NCBI GenBank assembly: GCA_039586095.1
Contig: JBDHLB010000010.1
Location: forward strand, 7,108 to 71,107
Direction of reading: 5' to 3'
DNA from: JBDHBD01 sp039586095
GTDB taxonomy: Bacteria; Gemmatimonadota; Gemmatimonadetes; Palauibacterales; Palauibacteraceae
DNA: 64,000 nucleotides
The notes beneath the pieces are model-generated. The model saw only the letters and a list, made by a program, of their open reading frames with translations, was not told where the DNA came from and searched no databases. Below, one piece after another: positions 26,486-35,514 of the stretch; positions within the stretch are counted from its first letter, which is position 1, and every line of letters starts with the position of its first letter. The position numbers were made by a program, and so were the translations under genes.

Positions 26486-27518
26486 CGTCGAACAGCGCCG
26501 CCTGACCACCTTCCGCGCCTGGCAGCTGGTAGCCGAAGCGCCGGTATGCTTTCGGGGTCGCCACCCGGCCCCGGGCAGTGCGCTGAAGGTATCCGTTCTG
26601 AATGAGGTAGGGCTCGTAGACTTCCTCCAGCGTGCCGGCGTCCTCGGCGACCGCGACGGCGAGCGAGTTGAGGCCGACCGGGCCGCCGTCAAACGTCTCG
26701 ATGATCGCGCGCAGGACGCGCCCGTCCATCTCGTCCAGCCCGTACTCGTCGACGTTGAGCATCTCCAGCCCCCGCACCGCCGTCTCGTTGTCGATCTGCC
26801 CATCGGCGCGGACCTCGGCGTAGTCACGGACGCGCTTCAGCAGCCGGTTCGCGATGCGCGGCGTGCCGCGGGCGCGGCGGGCGATCTCCTTCGCTCCCTC
26901 GGGCGTCACGGGGATCTGGAGGATGGCAGACGAGCGTTCCACGACCTGCCGCAGCTCATGGGTCGGATAGAAGCCCAGTCGTTCGATCACCCCGAAACGG
27001 GCCCGCATCGGCGCGGTGAGCAAGCCGAACCGGGTCGTCGCCCCGACCAGTGTGAAGCGCTCCAGCTTCATCGTGAAGGTCTGCGCCTTCGGTCCGTCGC
27101 CGAGGCGGATCTCGATTCGGTAGTCCTCCATGGCCGGATACAGAAACTCTTCGATGACCGGGCGTAGTCGGTGAATCTCGTCGATGAACAGGATGTCTCG
27201 AGGCCCGAGATTCGTCAGAAGGCTCGCGAGATCGCCGGGCTTCTCGAGCACCGGCCCCGAGGTGAGCTTGATGTCCACGCCGAGCTCGCGTGCCAGCAGA
27301 AGCGCGAGCGTGGTCTTGCCGAGACCCGGTGGGCCATAGAACAGGGTGTGGTCGAGCGCCTCGCCCCGGTTCAGTGCGGCCTGCAGATAGACCTGGAGGC
27401 TCTCCTTCACCTTCTCCTGGCCGATGAATTCGGCCAGCGAGTCGGGGCGGAGCGACCGCTCCACGGAGCTCTCTTCGCTCAGCTCCTGTGGCGTCGTGAT
27501 ATCGGTTCGTGTCTCCAT
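26475..27518 (-). CDS. ruvB: Holliday junction branch migration ATPase RuvB
   Basis: AAA+ motor of the RuvABC resolvasome. 347 residues: LRPDSLAEFIGQEKVKESL, Walker A GPPGLGKTTLA, Walker B DILFIDEIHRL, sensor motifs GATTRFGLLTAPMRARFG, arginine finger RGTPRIANRLLKRVRDYA, and the C-terminal winged-helix domain (about 260-347) with GYLQRTARGRVAT. ATG 27518 has GGAGAG just upstream; an alternative GTG 27536 falls inside the tandem repeat between ruvA and ruvB. Confidence 0.96.
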   Translation of the reverse strand: METRTDITTPQELSEESSVERSLRPDSLAEFIGQEKVKESLQVYLQAALNRGEALDHTLFYGPPGLGKTTLALLLARELGVDIKLTSGPVLEKPGDLASLLTNLGPRDILFIDEIHRLRPVIEEFLYPAMEDYRIEIRLGDGPKAQTFTMKLERFTLVGATTRFGLLTAPMRARFGVIERLGFYPTHELRQVVERSSAILQIPVTPEGAKEIARRARGTPRIANRLLKRVRDYAEVRADGQIDNETAVRGLEMLNVDEYGLDEMDGRVLRAIIETFDGGPVGLNSLAVAVAEDAGTLEEVYEPYLIQNGYLQRTARGRVATPKAYRRFGYQLPGAEGGQAALFDDGA

Positions 27519-27531
27519 CGCCTCTCCGCCG

Positions 27532-27596
27532 CTCACACCTGCCGCCCACTCACACCTGCCGCCCGCTCACACGTGTTGCCCGCTCACACCTCTTGG
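27532..27596. repeat. 17-bp tandem repeat between ruvA and ruvB
   Basis: Three full units and a partial fourth with an exact 17-bp period: units start at 27532, 27549, 27566 and 27583. On the coding (minus) strand each unit carries GTGTGAG followed by a G/C-rich tail. Units 1 and 2 differ at one base, unit 3 at a few. The ruvA stop codon lies in the partial fourth unit, so the array probably expanded from the natural ruvA terminus and pushed ruvB away. Confidence 0.85.
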
Positions 27597-28171
27597 AGAG
27601 CCAGCCGGATCAGCTCCTCGGTCGAAACGTCGCGCCCGTCGAGCCCCGCCGTCGCCCGGGCGACGGCCTCCTGGCTCTCCACCGCACCGTAACCGAGCGA
27701 GCGTAGCGCTTGCAGGGCCGCATGTGAAGTCGGTGTCGCGGCGGCGGCGATCTCCTCGGTCGCCAGGTCGTCTAGCTTGTCCGCCAGCTCCAGTGCGATC
27801 CGCTCCGCGGTCTTTCGCCCCACTCCGCTCACCGTCTGCAGCACGCTGTGGTCCTTGGTCCGGATGGCGCCGACGATGCGGGTGACGGGCAGAGATGAGA
27901 GCATCGCGAGCGCGAGCCGCGGTCCCACGCCGGACGCGTTCTGCAGCCGGCGAAACAGTTCCCGCTCGCCGGGGGTCTCGAAGCCGAACAGCTCCATGCC
28001 GTCGTCCCTCACGAGTAGCGAGGTGTGGAGCTCCACTTCTTCGCCCAGACCGGGAAGTCGCTCGAGCAACGGCGTAGGCACCTGCAGCTCGTAGCCGACG
28101 CCGCCTTCGGTGATCACCTCCACGCCGTCTGGCGCCTTGTGGGCCAACGTGCCCCGGACGCGTCGGATCAC
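27584..28171 (-). CDS. ruvA: Holliday junction DNA helicase subunit RuvA
   Basis: Tetrameric DNA-binding subunit that loads RuvB on four-way junctions. 195 residues. N-terminal OB fold (VIRRVRGTLAHKAPDGVEVITEGGVGYELQVP), helix-hairpin-helix pair (LQNASGVGPRLALAML and LQTVSGVGRKTAERIALEL) and a C-terminal domain III (about 145-195) that contacts RuvB. GTG 28171 overlaps the ruvC stop (GTGA). Confidence 0.96.
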   Translation of the reverse strand: MIRRVRGTLAHKAPDGVEVITEGGVGYELQVPTPLLERLPGLGEEVELHTSLLVRDDGMELFGFETPGERELFRRLQNASGVGPRLALAMLSSLPVTRIVGAIRTKDHSVLQTVSGVGRKTAERIALELADKLDDLATEEIAAAATPTSHAALQALRSLGYGAVESQEAVARATAGLDGRDVSTEELIRLALQEV

Positions 28172-28698
28172 GGGTTTGTACCCTGGCGAGCCGAGGACCC
28201 GTGAGAGGATGGAGGCCGCGGAGCGTCTGCCTGAAGCATGTGACACAGGGCGATCGCACAACCGTCCGCGGCGTCGGCCGGGGTCGGCGGCGTCTCCAGA
28301 CGTAAGTGCTGCTGGACCATCAGACCGACCTGCTGCTTCGTCGCTCGGCCGCTGCCCACGACGGTCTTTTTCACCTCGGCCGGCGGATACTCGAGCACGT
28401 CGAGCCCACGCAGCGCGCCGGCCAGCACGATGACCCCACGGGCGTGACCGAGCACCATCGACGTGCGGGCATTGTGTCCGGCGTACACACCCTCGACCGC
28501 CAGGCAGGAGGGCTCGAGCCTGTCGATGAGCTCGAGCAACGCTTCGTGGATCTCGAGCAGCCGGTGGGTAAGGTCCGTTTCCCGCCTGGGGCGGATCACG
28601 CCGCACTCCAGCAAGCGGGCCTCGCGGCCGCGCTTCTCGACCATCCCGTACCCGGTCGCCCGCGTACCCGGATCAATGCCCAGGACCCGCACCGGCAC
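28168..28698 (-). CDS. ruvC: Crossover junction endodeoxyribonuclease RuvC
   Basis: Resolves Holliday junctions. 176 residues with RNase H fold. Catalytic acids: Asp in VLGIDPGTRATGYG, Glu in CLAVEGVYAGHNARTSM, Asp in ADAADGCAIALCH. Starts with GTG after AGAAGAGG. First gene of ruvCAB; a strong hairpin lies only about 13 nt upstream. Confidence 0.96.
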   Translation of the reverse strand: MPVRVLGIDPGTRATGYGMVEKRGREARLLECGVIRPRRETDLTHRLLEIHEALLELIDRLEPSCLAVEGVYAGHNARTSMVLGHARGVIVLAGALRGLDVLEYPPAEVKKTVVGSGRATKQQVGLMVQQHLRLETPPTPADAADGCAIALCHMLQADAPRPPSSHGSSARQGTNP

Positions 28699-28710
28699 CC
28701 GCCTCTTCTG

Positions 28711-28748
28711 AAAACGAGACGCGGGACGGATCGATCCCCGTCCCGCGT
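28711..28748 (-). terminator. Hairpin with T-tract between yebC and ruvC
   Basis: Arms 28738-28748 and 28719-28729 pair perfectly over 11 bp around a short loop, and on the minus strand are followed by CTCGTTTTC. This fits an intrinsic terminator for yebC. It ends about 13 nt before the ruvC start, leaving no room for a separate ruvC promoter downstream of it, so partial read-through or attenuation is implied. Confidence 0.7.
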
Positions 28749-28833
28749 TCTTCCCGTGCGTCAGCCCCCCGTCTTTCGCCCTGCCGAACCGCTGCCGGAA
28801 CGGGTGACCCGGTCGGCATCTCCGGGCGGGCGC

Positions 28834-29583
<750 letters not shown>

Positions 29584-29596
29584 TGAACGTTCCCCC

Positions 29597-31699
29597 TCAG
29601 GCGGTCGCCTCTTCGAGCTCCTTCGCTTCGGCGATCACCTTCTCCGTCACGTGCGGCGGGGCCGGCTCGTACCCGTGCGGGTTACGCCTGTGGAAGGCCT
29701 GCCCGCCCGTAAGCGAGCGAAGGACCGCCGAGTACTTATACAGCTCGGAGAGTGGGACAAGCGCCTTCACGATCTGACGGTTTCCCGCCGCCTCCATACC
29801 AAGGACCCTCCCCCGCCGCTGGTTCAGATCGCCCATGACCTCGCCCATGAATTGCTCGGGAGTCTCGACTTCGACCTCCATAATGGGCTCGAGCAGGATC
29901 AGGCCCGCGTCCCTCGCCACCTTCTGGAACGCCATCGACCCGGCCACCTGGAAGGCGAGATCGGAGCTGTCGACCGAATGGTGGGAGCCGTCGTACACCT
30001 CGGCCTGAAAGTCGACGACGGGATAGCCCGCGAGCACACCCTTCGCCGCCGCCTGCTGGATCCCCTTGCCGACGGCGGGGATGAACTTGTTCGGGATCAC
30101 CCCACCCTTGATCGAGTCGACGAACTCGTAGCCCGAGGATCGCGGCAGAGGCCTGAGCCGCACCCAGCAGTCGCCGAACTGCCCGCGACCGCCGGTCTGC
30201 TTCTTGAACCGGCCCTGCCCCTCCGCCTGACGGGCGATCGTCTCCCGGTACGGGATGCGGGGCTCCTCGGTCTCGACATGCACGCCGTACTTCCGGGTGA
30301 GCTTCTCCAGACACACGGTGAGGTGCAGCTCGCCGAGACCGCGCGCGATCGTCTGGCCCAACTCCGGATCGAAGCCGGATTGGAAGGTCGGATCCTCCTC
30401 GTGCAGTCTCGAGAGTCCGTTGGCGATCTTGTCTTCATCGCCCCGCGACTCGGCCTTCACGGCGAGCGAGATGTCGGGCTCGGGCCATTCGATTCCGGGA
30501 AGCGTCAGCCGCGCTCCCTCCGCACAGAGCGTGTCGCCGGTGTGCGTGTCCCGCAGCTTGGCCACGGTTCCGATGTCGCCCGCGTGGAGTCTCTCCACCT
30601 CATGGCGCGTGGATCCGCTGGGGATCGAGACGTGGGCGATTCGCTCCGTCGTGGAGTGGATCGGGTTGAGCAACGACAGACCGTTCGTGACCGTGCCGCT
30701 GAACACGCGGAAGTAGCTCACGTCCCCCACGTGGGGCTCGGAGGTGGTCTTGAAGACCAGCGCCGTTGTCGGGGCGCCATCCTCGGCCACGATCTCCATC
30801 GGATCACCACCGACCTTCTCGGCCAGCTGGCTCGGAGCGTCCACCGGCGAGGGCAGCAGCTCGACCATCTTGTTCATGACGGCGCGGACGCCACGTCCCG
30901 TGTCGCCCGAGCCGCAGAAGACGGGATACACCTCGCCACGGCGCATCGCGGACGCGAGGGCGCTCAACGTACGCTCGCGGTCCAGCTCTTCGCCCTCCAG
31001 ATACGCTTCCAGCAACTCGTCATCGGTGGACGCGATGGTGTCGATCAGCTCTTCCCTGTAGCGCTCGACCGTGGCCACCATGTCTTCCGGAATGTCGGCG
31101 GTGTCGTAGTCGCCCTTGTCGGAGCCGCCGCGGTAGATGTGCGCCTTCTGGGAGAAAAGGTTCACGATGCCCTTGAAGTCGTGCCCCGCGCCGATGGGCA
31201 CCTCCACGGGGATCGCGGCCGGCGAGAGCGTCTCGCGGATGTTCTGGAACGTCTTCTCGAAATCGGCGTTCTCGCGGTCCATCATCGAGATGAAGACGAT
31301 CCGCGGGAGGCTTCGTGCGTCGCACGCAGCCCAGGCTCGCTCCGTCCCCACCTGCACGCCGGACACGGCGTCTACGACGGCGACGCCGCCGTCGGCCACG
31401 CGGACGCCGCACATCACCTCCCCGAAAAAGTCCAGATAGCCCGGGGTGTCGATCAGGTTCAGCTTCGTCCCCATCCACTCGGCGTGCCCCACGGCGAGGT
31501 TGATGGAAATGCCGTGAGAGAGCTCTTCCTGCGTGAAGTCGGTGAGCGCGTTCCCGCGCTCGACGGAGCCTTTCCTGTTGGTCGTGCCCGCGATGTAGCA
31601 GATCGCGTCGGTGAGCGTCGTCTTTCCGCTTCCACCGTGCCCGAACACGACGACGTTGCGGATATTCGGAGTTTCAAAAACCGAGGCGATTGACGCCAT
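29597..31699 (-). CDS. Elongation factor G-like GTPase (EF-G2 type)
   Basis: 700-residue translational GTPase with all five EF-G domains: G domain (about 1-280), domain II, domain III, domain IV (QTGGRGQFGDCWVRLRPLP) and domain V (PIMEVEVETPEQFMGEVMGDLNQRRGRV). The P-loop reads GHGGSGKTT rather than AHIDAGKTT, and switch I reads SHGISI rather than RGITI. These are traits of the EF-G paralogue called EF-G2 or EF-G-like. The canonical str operon (rpsL, rpsG, tuf) is absent nearby, supporting a secondary copy. Start ATG with AAGGAGGA just upstream. Confidence 0.9.
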   Translation of the reverse strand: MASIASVFETPNIRNVVVFGHGGSGKTTLTDAICYIAGTTNRKGSVERGNALTDFTQEELSHGISINLAVGHAEWMGTKLNLIDTPGYLDFFGEVMCGVRVADGGVAVVDAVSGVQVGTERAWAACDARSLPRIVFISMMDRENADFEKTFQNIRETLSPAAIPVEVPIGAGHDFKGIVNLFSQKAHIYRGGSDKGDYDTADIPEDMVATVERYREELIDTIASTDDELLEAYLEGEELDRERTLSALASAMRRGEVYPVFCGSGDTGRGVRAVMNKMVELLPSPVDAPSQLAEKVGGDPMEIVAEDGAPTTALVFKTTSEPHVGDVSYFRVFSGTVTNGLSLLNPIHSTTERIAHVSIPSGSTRHEVERLHAGDIGTVAKLRDTHTGDTLCAEGARLTLPGIEWPEPDISLAVKAESRGDEDKIANGLSRLHEEDPTFQSGFDPELGQTIARGLGELHLTVCLEKLTRKYGVHVETEEPRIPYRETIARQAEGQGRFKKQTGGRGQFGDCWVRLRPLPRSSGYEFVDSIKGGVIPNKFIPAVGKGIQQAAAKGVLAGYPVVDFQAEVYDGSHHSVDSSDLAFQVAGSMAFQKVARDAGLILLEPIMEVEVETPEQFMGEVMGDLNQRRGRVLGMEAAGNRQIVKALVPLSELYKYSAVLRSLTGGQAFHRRNPHGYEPAPPHVTEKVIAEAKELEEATA

Positions 31700-31792
31700 T
31701 CGTCCTCCTTGGGGCCTGCGTGTTCACTCGCTCGAGACCTGCCCATGCATGCGCCGCCGAGGACTCGGCAGGCCGCGGTCTCGTCCCCGCCA

Positions 31793-31820
31793 GGTTCCCC
31801 CGTTCGGCGGCAGGGGAACC
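31793..31820 (-). promoter_or_regulatory. Hairpin in the leader of the EF-G-like gene, beside a -10-like TAGAAT
   Basis: GGTTCCCC (31793-31800) and GGGGAACC (31813-31820) form a perfect 8-bp stem in the 208-bp gap upstream of the EF-G-like gene. TAGAAT on the minus strand at 31827-31822 could be a -10 box, which would place the hairpin at the 5' end of the transcript. No convincing -35 is seen. Confidence 0.35.
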
Positions 31821-31907
31821 CATTCTAGACAGCGACTCGTGGCAAAGAAAGGGCGTCGCAGCGCGGCGGCTTCCGGACCGACTTCAGCGGATCTTGCCGG
31901 TGGTCCG

Positions 31908-32813
31908 CTAGTGGAAGGTACGCTCCGGTCCTTCGCGGTATCGACGGCTCATGTCGTCCAGAAAGGCGCGCTCCTCGGTCGACAATGAGTCGATCCCGTT
32001 CTCGCGGATCTTGTCCAGAATCTGATCGACCCGGTCCAACGAGTCCCCGGCGGTCCTGCCACCTCTGCGACGGCCCGAACGGGCCTTTGTCGACGCGGCT
32101 CGCGGAGCCCGAACGACCTCCACGTCCGAACGCACTTCCGGCGTCGTCTCCTTCCAGATCAGGCGCGACACGTTGCGACCGAATTGGCCCCCGTACCGCA
32201 GGTACACGTACCCTGTGGCCAGCCCGCCGAGGTGCGCCCAGTGCGCGACGCCATCCCCGCTGCCCGAGATCGTCGCGAAGAGGGCGAAGAAGCCGAGAAT
32301 TCCCACAAACCATTTGGCCCGTATGGGAAGGATCCCCCAGATGTAAATCGGCGCGTCCGGCCAGTTCATCGCGAAGGCCAACAACAGACCGAACACGGCG
32401 CCGGAAGCGCCGATCATCAGGCTGGCCCCGATCACCGGATACAGAAGGAGCGAGAACAGGGCGCCCCCCAGACCCGCCACCAGATAGTACTTGGCGAAGA
32501 AGCGACCGCCCCACTTGCGTTCCAACGGCGGGCCGAAGAAGAACACGGCCAGCATGTTCATGAACAGGTGCCAGAAGCCACCGTGCAGGAACATGTAGGT
32601 CACGGGCGACCAGGGATGAACGAGCAGGTCCGGCACGGCGAACCCCAGCGTCCGGACCGCCCAACCCGGGGGCAGCAGCCCCAAAGCCATGGCCAGGAAG
32701 ATGGCCGTGTTGGCGATCAGGAGACGCTTCACCCACGGCGTCAGGGACAGGTCGATCCCGAAGCCACCGGGACCCGGAGAGGATGCGTACGTAACGCGGC
32801 GTCGTTCAAACAT
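31908..32813 (-). CDS. Rhomboid-family intramembrane serine protease
   Basis: 301 residues with six membrane segments in the first ~220 residues. Features: HGGFWHLFMNMLAVFFFG (the WHLxxN element), catalytic Ser in GASGAVFGLL, catalytic His in AHLGGLATGYVYLRYG. A basic linker follows, then a C-terminal segment (DSLDRVDQILDKIRENGIDSLSTEERAFLDDMSRRY) of the type found in many bacterial rhomboids. ATG 32813 matches the family start. Substrates are unknown. Confidence 0.93.
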   Translation of the reverse strand: MFERRRVTYASSPGPGGFGIDLSLTPWVKRLLIANTAIFLAMALGLLPPGWAVRTLGFAVPDLLVHPWSPVTYMFLHGGFWHLFMNMLAVFFFGPPLERKWGGRFFAKYYLVAGLGGALFSLLLYPVIGASLMIGASGAVFGLLLAFAMNWPDAPIYIWGILPIRAKWFVGILGFFALFATISGSGDGVAHWAHLGGLATGYVYLRYGGQFGRNVSRLIWKETTPEVRSDVEVVRAPRAASTKARSGRRRGGRTAGDSLDRVDQILDKIRENGIDSLSTEERAFLDDMSRRYREGPERTFH

Positions 32814-32872
32814 GGCTTCTGATAGAACCCTTCGCTGACCGCGTAGTTTCGAAGGCTCGGTCCCGCAACACT

Positions 32873-33979
32873 TCAGAGGTCGATGCGCGACCGAAGCGAG
32901 GCCTCCCGCTTGCCCCGTTCGATCGCCAGCTCGATGAGCCGGTCGATGAGATCGGAGTACTCGAGTCCCGTGGCGGCCCACAGCTTCGGATACATGCTGA
33001 TCTTCGTGAAGCCCGGGATGGCGTTCAGCTCGTTGACGACAAGGGAGCCGTCGGGGCGAAGAAAGAAATCCACCCGGGCCATCCCCTCACAGCACAGAAC
33101 CTGGAACGTCCGAATCGCGAGGTCCCGGACCCGTTGAGTGACCGCATCCGGAAGGTCCGCCGGGATCACCAGTTCGGCGCCCTCCTCGTCCAGGTATTTC
33201 GCCTCGTACGAGTAGAATTCGTGTCGCGGTACGATCTCGCCCGGCACCGAAGCGATCGGATCGTCGTTGCCGAGCACGGAGCACTCGATCTCGCGCCCCT
33301 GGACAAACTCCTCGGCGATCACCTTGCGGTCGTAGGAGAAGGCATCCTCGAGCGCATCGGCGAACCGTTCGGCCGTATCGACTTTGTGGACGCCCACCGA
33401 GGATCCCATGTTCGCCGGCTTCACGAACAGCGTGCTGCCGAGCCGCTCGGCCAGCCGGTCGAACGACGGCGTCTCGGAAGGGTGGGGGCGCAGGGTCACG
33501 AAGTCGGCGATCGGGACACCCGCGTCGCGCAGAAGCCGCTTGGCCACCTCCTTGTCCATGCTCACCGCCGAGCCCAGTACACCGGACCCGACGAACGGGA
33601 TTCCCGCGAGACGCAGGAGCCCCTGAACGGTACCGTCTTCGCCCATCGGACCGTGCAGCACGGGAAACACGACGTCGAGGGGCGCCTCTTTGCGCCGGTC
33701 AAACAGATGAACGAGATCGGCTTGCTCGCCGGGCACCAGTGCGACTCCACCGGCCGACTCGCCCAACCGGACCCGGCGCGGATCCCCTGCATCGAGGAGG
33801 AAGCGGGAGGAATCCGCCAGGTGCCAGCGGCCGGTTCGGTCGATGCCCAGCAGGACCACATCGTACTTCTCGCGGTCCATCGCCTCGATGACGTTGCGGG
33901 CGGATTGCAGCGACACCTCGTGCTCCGCCGACTGACCTCCGAACAACACGCCGACCCGGAGCCTGGGGTCAGGGCTCAT
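32873..33979 (-). CDS. ddl: D-alanine--D-alanine ligase
   Basis: ATP-grasp enzyme making D-Ala-D-Ala for peptidoglycan. 368 residues. Landmarks: VGVLFGGQSAEHEVSLQSA, FPVLHGPMGEDGTVQGLL, GSGVLGSAVSMDKEVAKRLL, LFVKPANMGSSVGVHKV, EFVQGREIECSVLG and the metal-binding RVDFFLRPDGSLVVNELNAI with PGFTKISMYPKL. No split or VanA-type adjacent genes. It precedes the rhomboid gene by 59 nt. Confidence 0.95.
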   Translation of the reverse strand: MSPDPRLRVGVLFGGQSAEHEVSLQSARNVIEAMDREKYDVVLLGIDRTGRWHLADSSRFLLDAGDPRRVRLGESAGGVALVPGEQADLVHLFDRRKEAPLDVVFPVLHGPMGEDGTVQGLLRLAGIPFVGSGVLGSAVSMDKEVAKRLLRDAGVPIADFVTLRPHPSETPSFDRLAERLGSTLFVKPANMGSSVGVHKVDTAERFADALEDAFSYDRKVIAEEFVQGREIECSVLGNDDPIASVPGEIVPRHEFYSYEAKYLDEEGAELVIPADLPDAVTQRVRDLAIRTFQVLCCEGMARVDFFLRPDGSLVVNELNAIPGFTKISMYPKLWAATGLEYSDLIDRLIELAIERGKREASLRSRIDL

Positions 33980-34018
33980 TCTCGCCCCGCGGGCGCACGC
34001 TGCCAGCGACCGTTTCCC

Positions 34019-35074
34019 TTATAGTTCCGCATCTCGGGGGTCCAGCTCGAGTCGGCTCGCGTCGGCGTCTCCCCAGCTATCATCCCACAGGTCGTTCTCG
34101 CGCAACCAGGCCTCGTTGTAGACCTTGGACAGGTACCGCTCACCCGTGTCGCACAGGTTGCAGACGATGCAGGCGTCCGGGTCGTCGACCTCGTGGGCCA
34201 GGTCGACCGCCACCCGGACGATCAGCCCTGTCGACCCTCCGCTGAACAGCCCCTCCTCACGCGTGAGACGGCGGGCCATCGCGAAGGCGATGCGATCGGG
34301 CACGGTTCGAAATTCGTCGACCAGCGCGAAGTGTAGCGTAGAAGGGATCTTGTCGTTCCCGATGCCTTCGACCTTGTAGGGCTCGCCCTCGCTCAGCTCG
34401 CCCGTGCGATGATAGTCGGCGAACACGGAGCCTTCCGGGTCGCCGGCCACGATCTGCACGCTTGGATTCTGTTCCTTCAGGTAGCGCGCCACACCGCTTA
34501 TCGTGCCGCCTGTGCCGGCGGAGCTCACGAAGTGCGTGATCTTGCCCTCGGTCTGTTCCCAGATCTCCGGTCCCGTCGTCCGGTAGTGAGCCTCCGGGTT
34601 CACAGGGTTGAAGAACTGGTCCGCCAGCACGGCCCCGGGAGTCTCTTCCGCGATCCGCTTGGCGACGTTGCCATAGTAGTCGGGATGATCGGGGGGAACC
34701 GCGCTGGGGGTAATGACGACTTCGGCGCCGAACGCGCGCAGCAACCGCACCTTTTCCTCGCTCATCTTGTCGGGGATCGTGAAGATGCAGCGATACCCCT
34801 TCACGGCGGCGGCCATCGCCAGCGCGACGCCGGTGTTCCCCGACGTGCCCTCGACGACCGTGCCCCCCGGTGCGAGCCTTCCATCGCGTTCCGCGCCTTC
34901 GATGATCGCCAGGCCGATCCGGTCCTTCAGCGAGCCACCCGGATTCATGGGCTCGGCTTTTGCCCACACGGGCGTGCGCGCGCCGTCCACCACGCGCCGC
35001 AGCCGGATCAGCGGAGTGTGGCCGATCGCCTGAAGGATGTTCTCGTAGCGGCCGCCTGCCGAGGCGACGCTCAT
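34019..35074 (-). CDS. PLP-dependent cysteine synthase / cystathionine beta-synthase family enzyme
   Basis: Fold-type II PLP enzyme of 351 residues. PLP Lys in NPGGSLKDRIG, phosphate/substrate loop EGTSGNTGVALA, PLP phosphate loop SSAGTGGTISGV, and the GLFSGGSTG motif. The longer PDKMSEEKVRLLRAFGAEV and the DLWDDSWG tail resemble cystathionine beta-synthase catalytic cores more than CysK; there is no C-terminal CBS pair. Substrate (O-acetylserine or homocysteine plus serine) cannot be fixed from sequence. ATG overlaps the stop of the TonB-domain lipoprotein gene. Confidence 0.88.
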   Translation of the reverse strand: MSVASAGGRYENILQAIGHTPLIRLRRVVDGARTPVWAKAEPMNPGGSLKDRIGLAIIEGAERDGRLAPGGTVVEGTSGNTGVALAMAAAVKGYRCIFTIPDKMSEEKVRLLRAFGAEVVITPSAVPPDHPDYYGNVAKRIAEETPGAVLADQFFNPVNPEAHYRTTGPEIWEQTEGKITHFVSSAGTGGTISGVARYLKEQNPSVQIVAGDPEGSVFADYHRTGELSEGEPYKVEGIGNDKIPSTLHFALVDEFRTVPDRIAFAMARRLTREEGLFSGGSTGLIVRVAVDLAHEVDDPDACIVCNLCDTGERYLSKVYNEAWLRENDLWDDSWGDADASRLELDPRDAEL

Positions 35075-35514
35075 GGCTGCCTCCTCCTGCCGGGATCATA
35101 CGGATACGTGCTCTCGGGCATCGGAAAACGGACGGGCAGGTATCCCCACACGGCGACCCGCTCCTCTCCCTGGCGTGCCGGACGATACCGCAGCTTGTAG
35201 GCGCCGGACACGGCCGCCGAGTCCAGGCTGGTATGACCGCTGGGCTGGACCACCATGACCGAGTCCACGGCTCCCGCCTGGGTAATGTGGATCTTGAGCA
35301 TGGTCTCGCCTCCGATCCCCTCCTCCCACGCGTCCTTCGGATACTCGAACGGCAGCTCGCCCCGCTCCAGCTCCGGCATGTGGAACGGTCCCTTGGCACC
35401 GGCGATCTTGAGTCCGCCGAGACCCGGACGAACGGTGTCGGCGCAGCCCGCGCTCAGCGCGAGCAGCAGGACCAGAGGCATGGCGCGGGCCGCCACGACG
35501 ATGGACCGTGTCAT
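35071..35514 (-). CDS. Lipoprotein with TonB C-terminal-like domain
   Basis: 147 residues. The signal ends LALSAGC, a good lipobox, so the mature protein is membrane-anchored. The rest matches the TonB C-terminal fold: FEYPKDAWEEGIGGETMLKIHIT, then SVMVVQPSGHTSLDSAAVSGAYKLRYRPAR. Unlike true TonB it lacks a transmembrane helix and Pro-rich spacer, so energising outer-membrane receptors is doubtful. Overlaps by 4 nt both mutS upstream and the PLP enzyme downstream. Confidence 0.82.
   Translation of the reverse strand: MTRSIVVAARAMPLVLLLALSAGCADTVRPGLGGLKIAGAKGPFHMPELERGELPFEYPKDAWEEGIGGETMLKIHITQAGAVDSVMVVQPSGHTSLDSAAVSGAYKLRYRPARQGEERVAVWGYLPVRFPMPESTYPYDPGRRRQP

Noticed and set aside
27532..27596. 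Possible CRISPR array
   Set aside because: Units are direct 17-bp repeats with no spacers and no cas genes.
29651..31693. 680-codon plus-strand open frame opposite the EF-G-like gene
   Set aside because: Antisense mirror of a conserved gene; composition is not protein-like.
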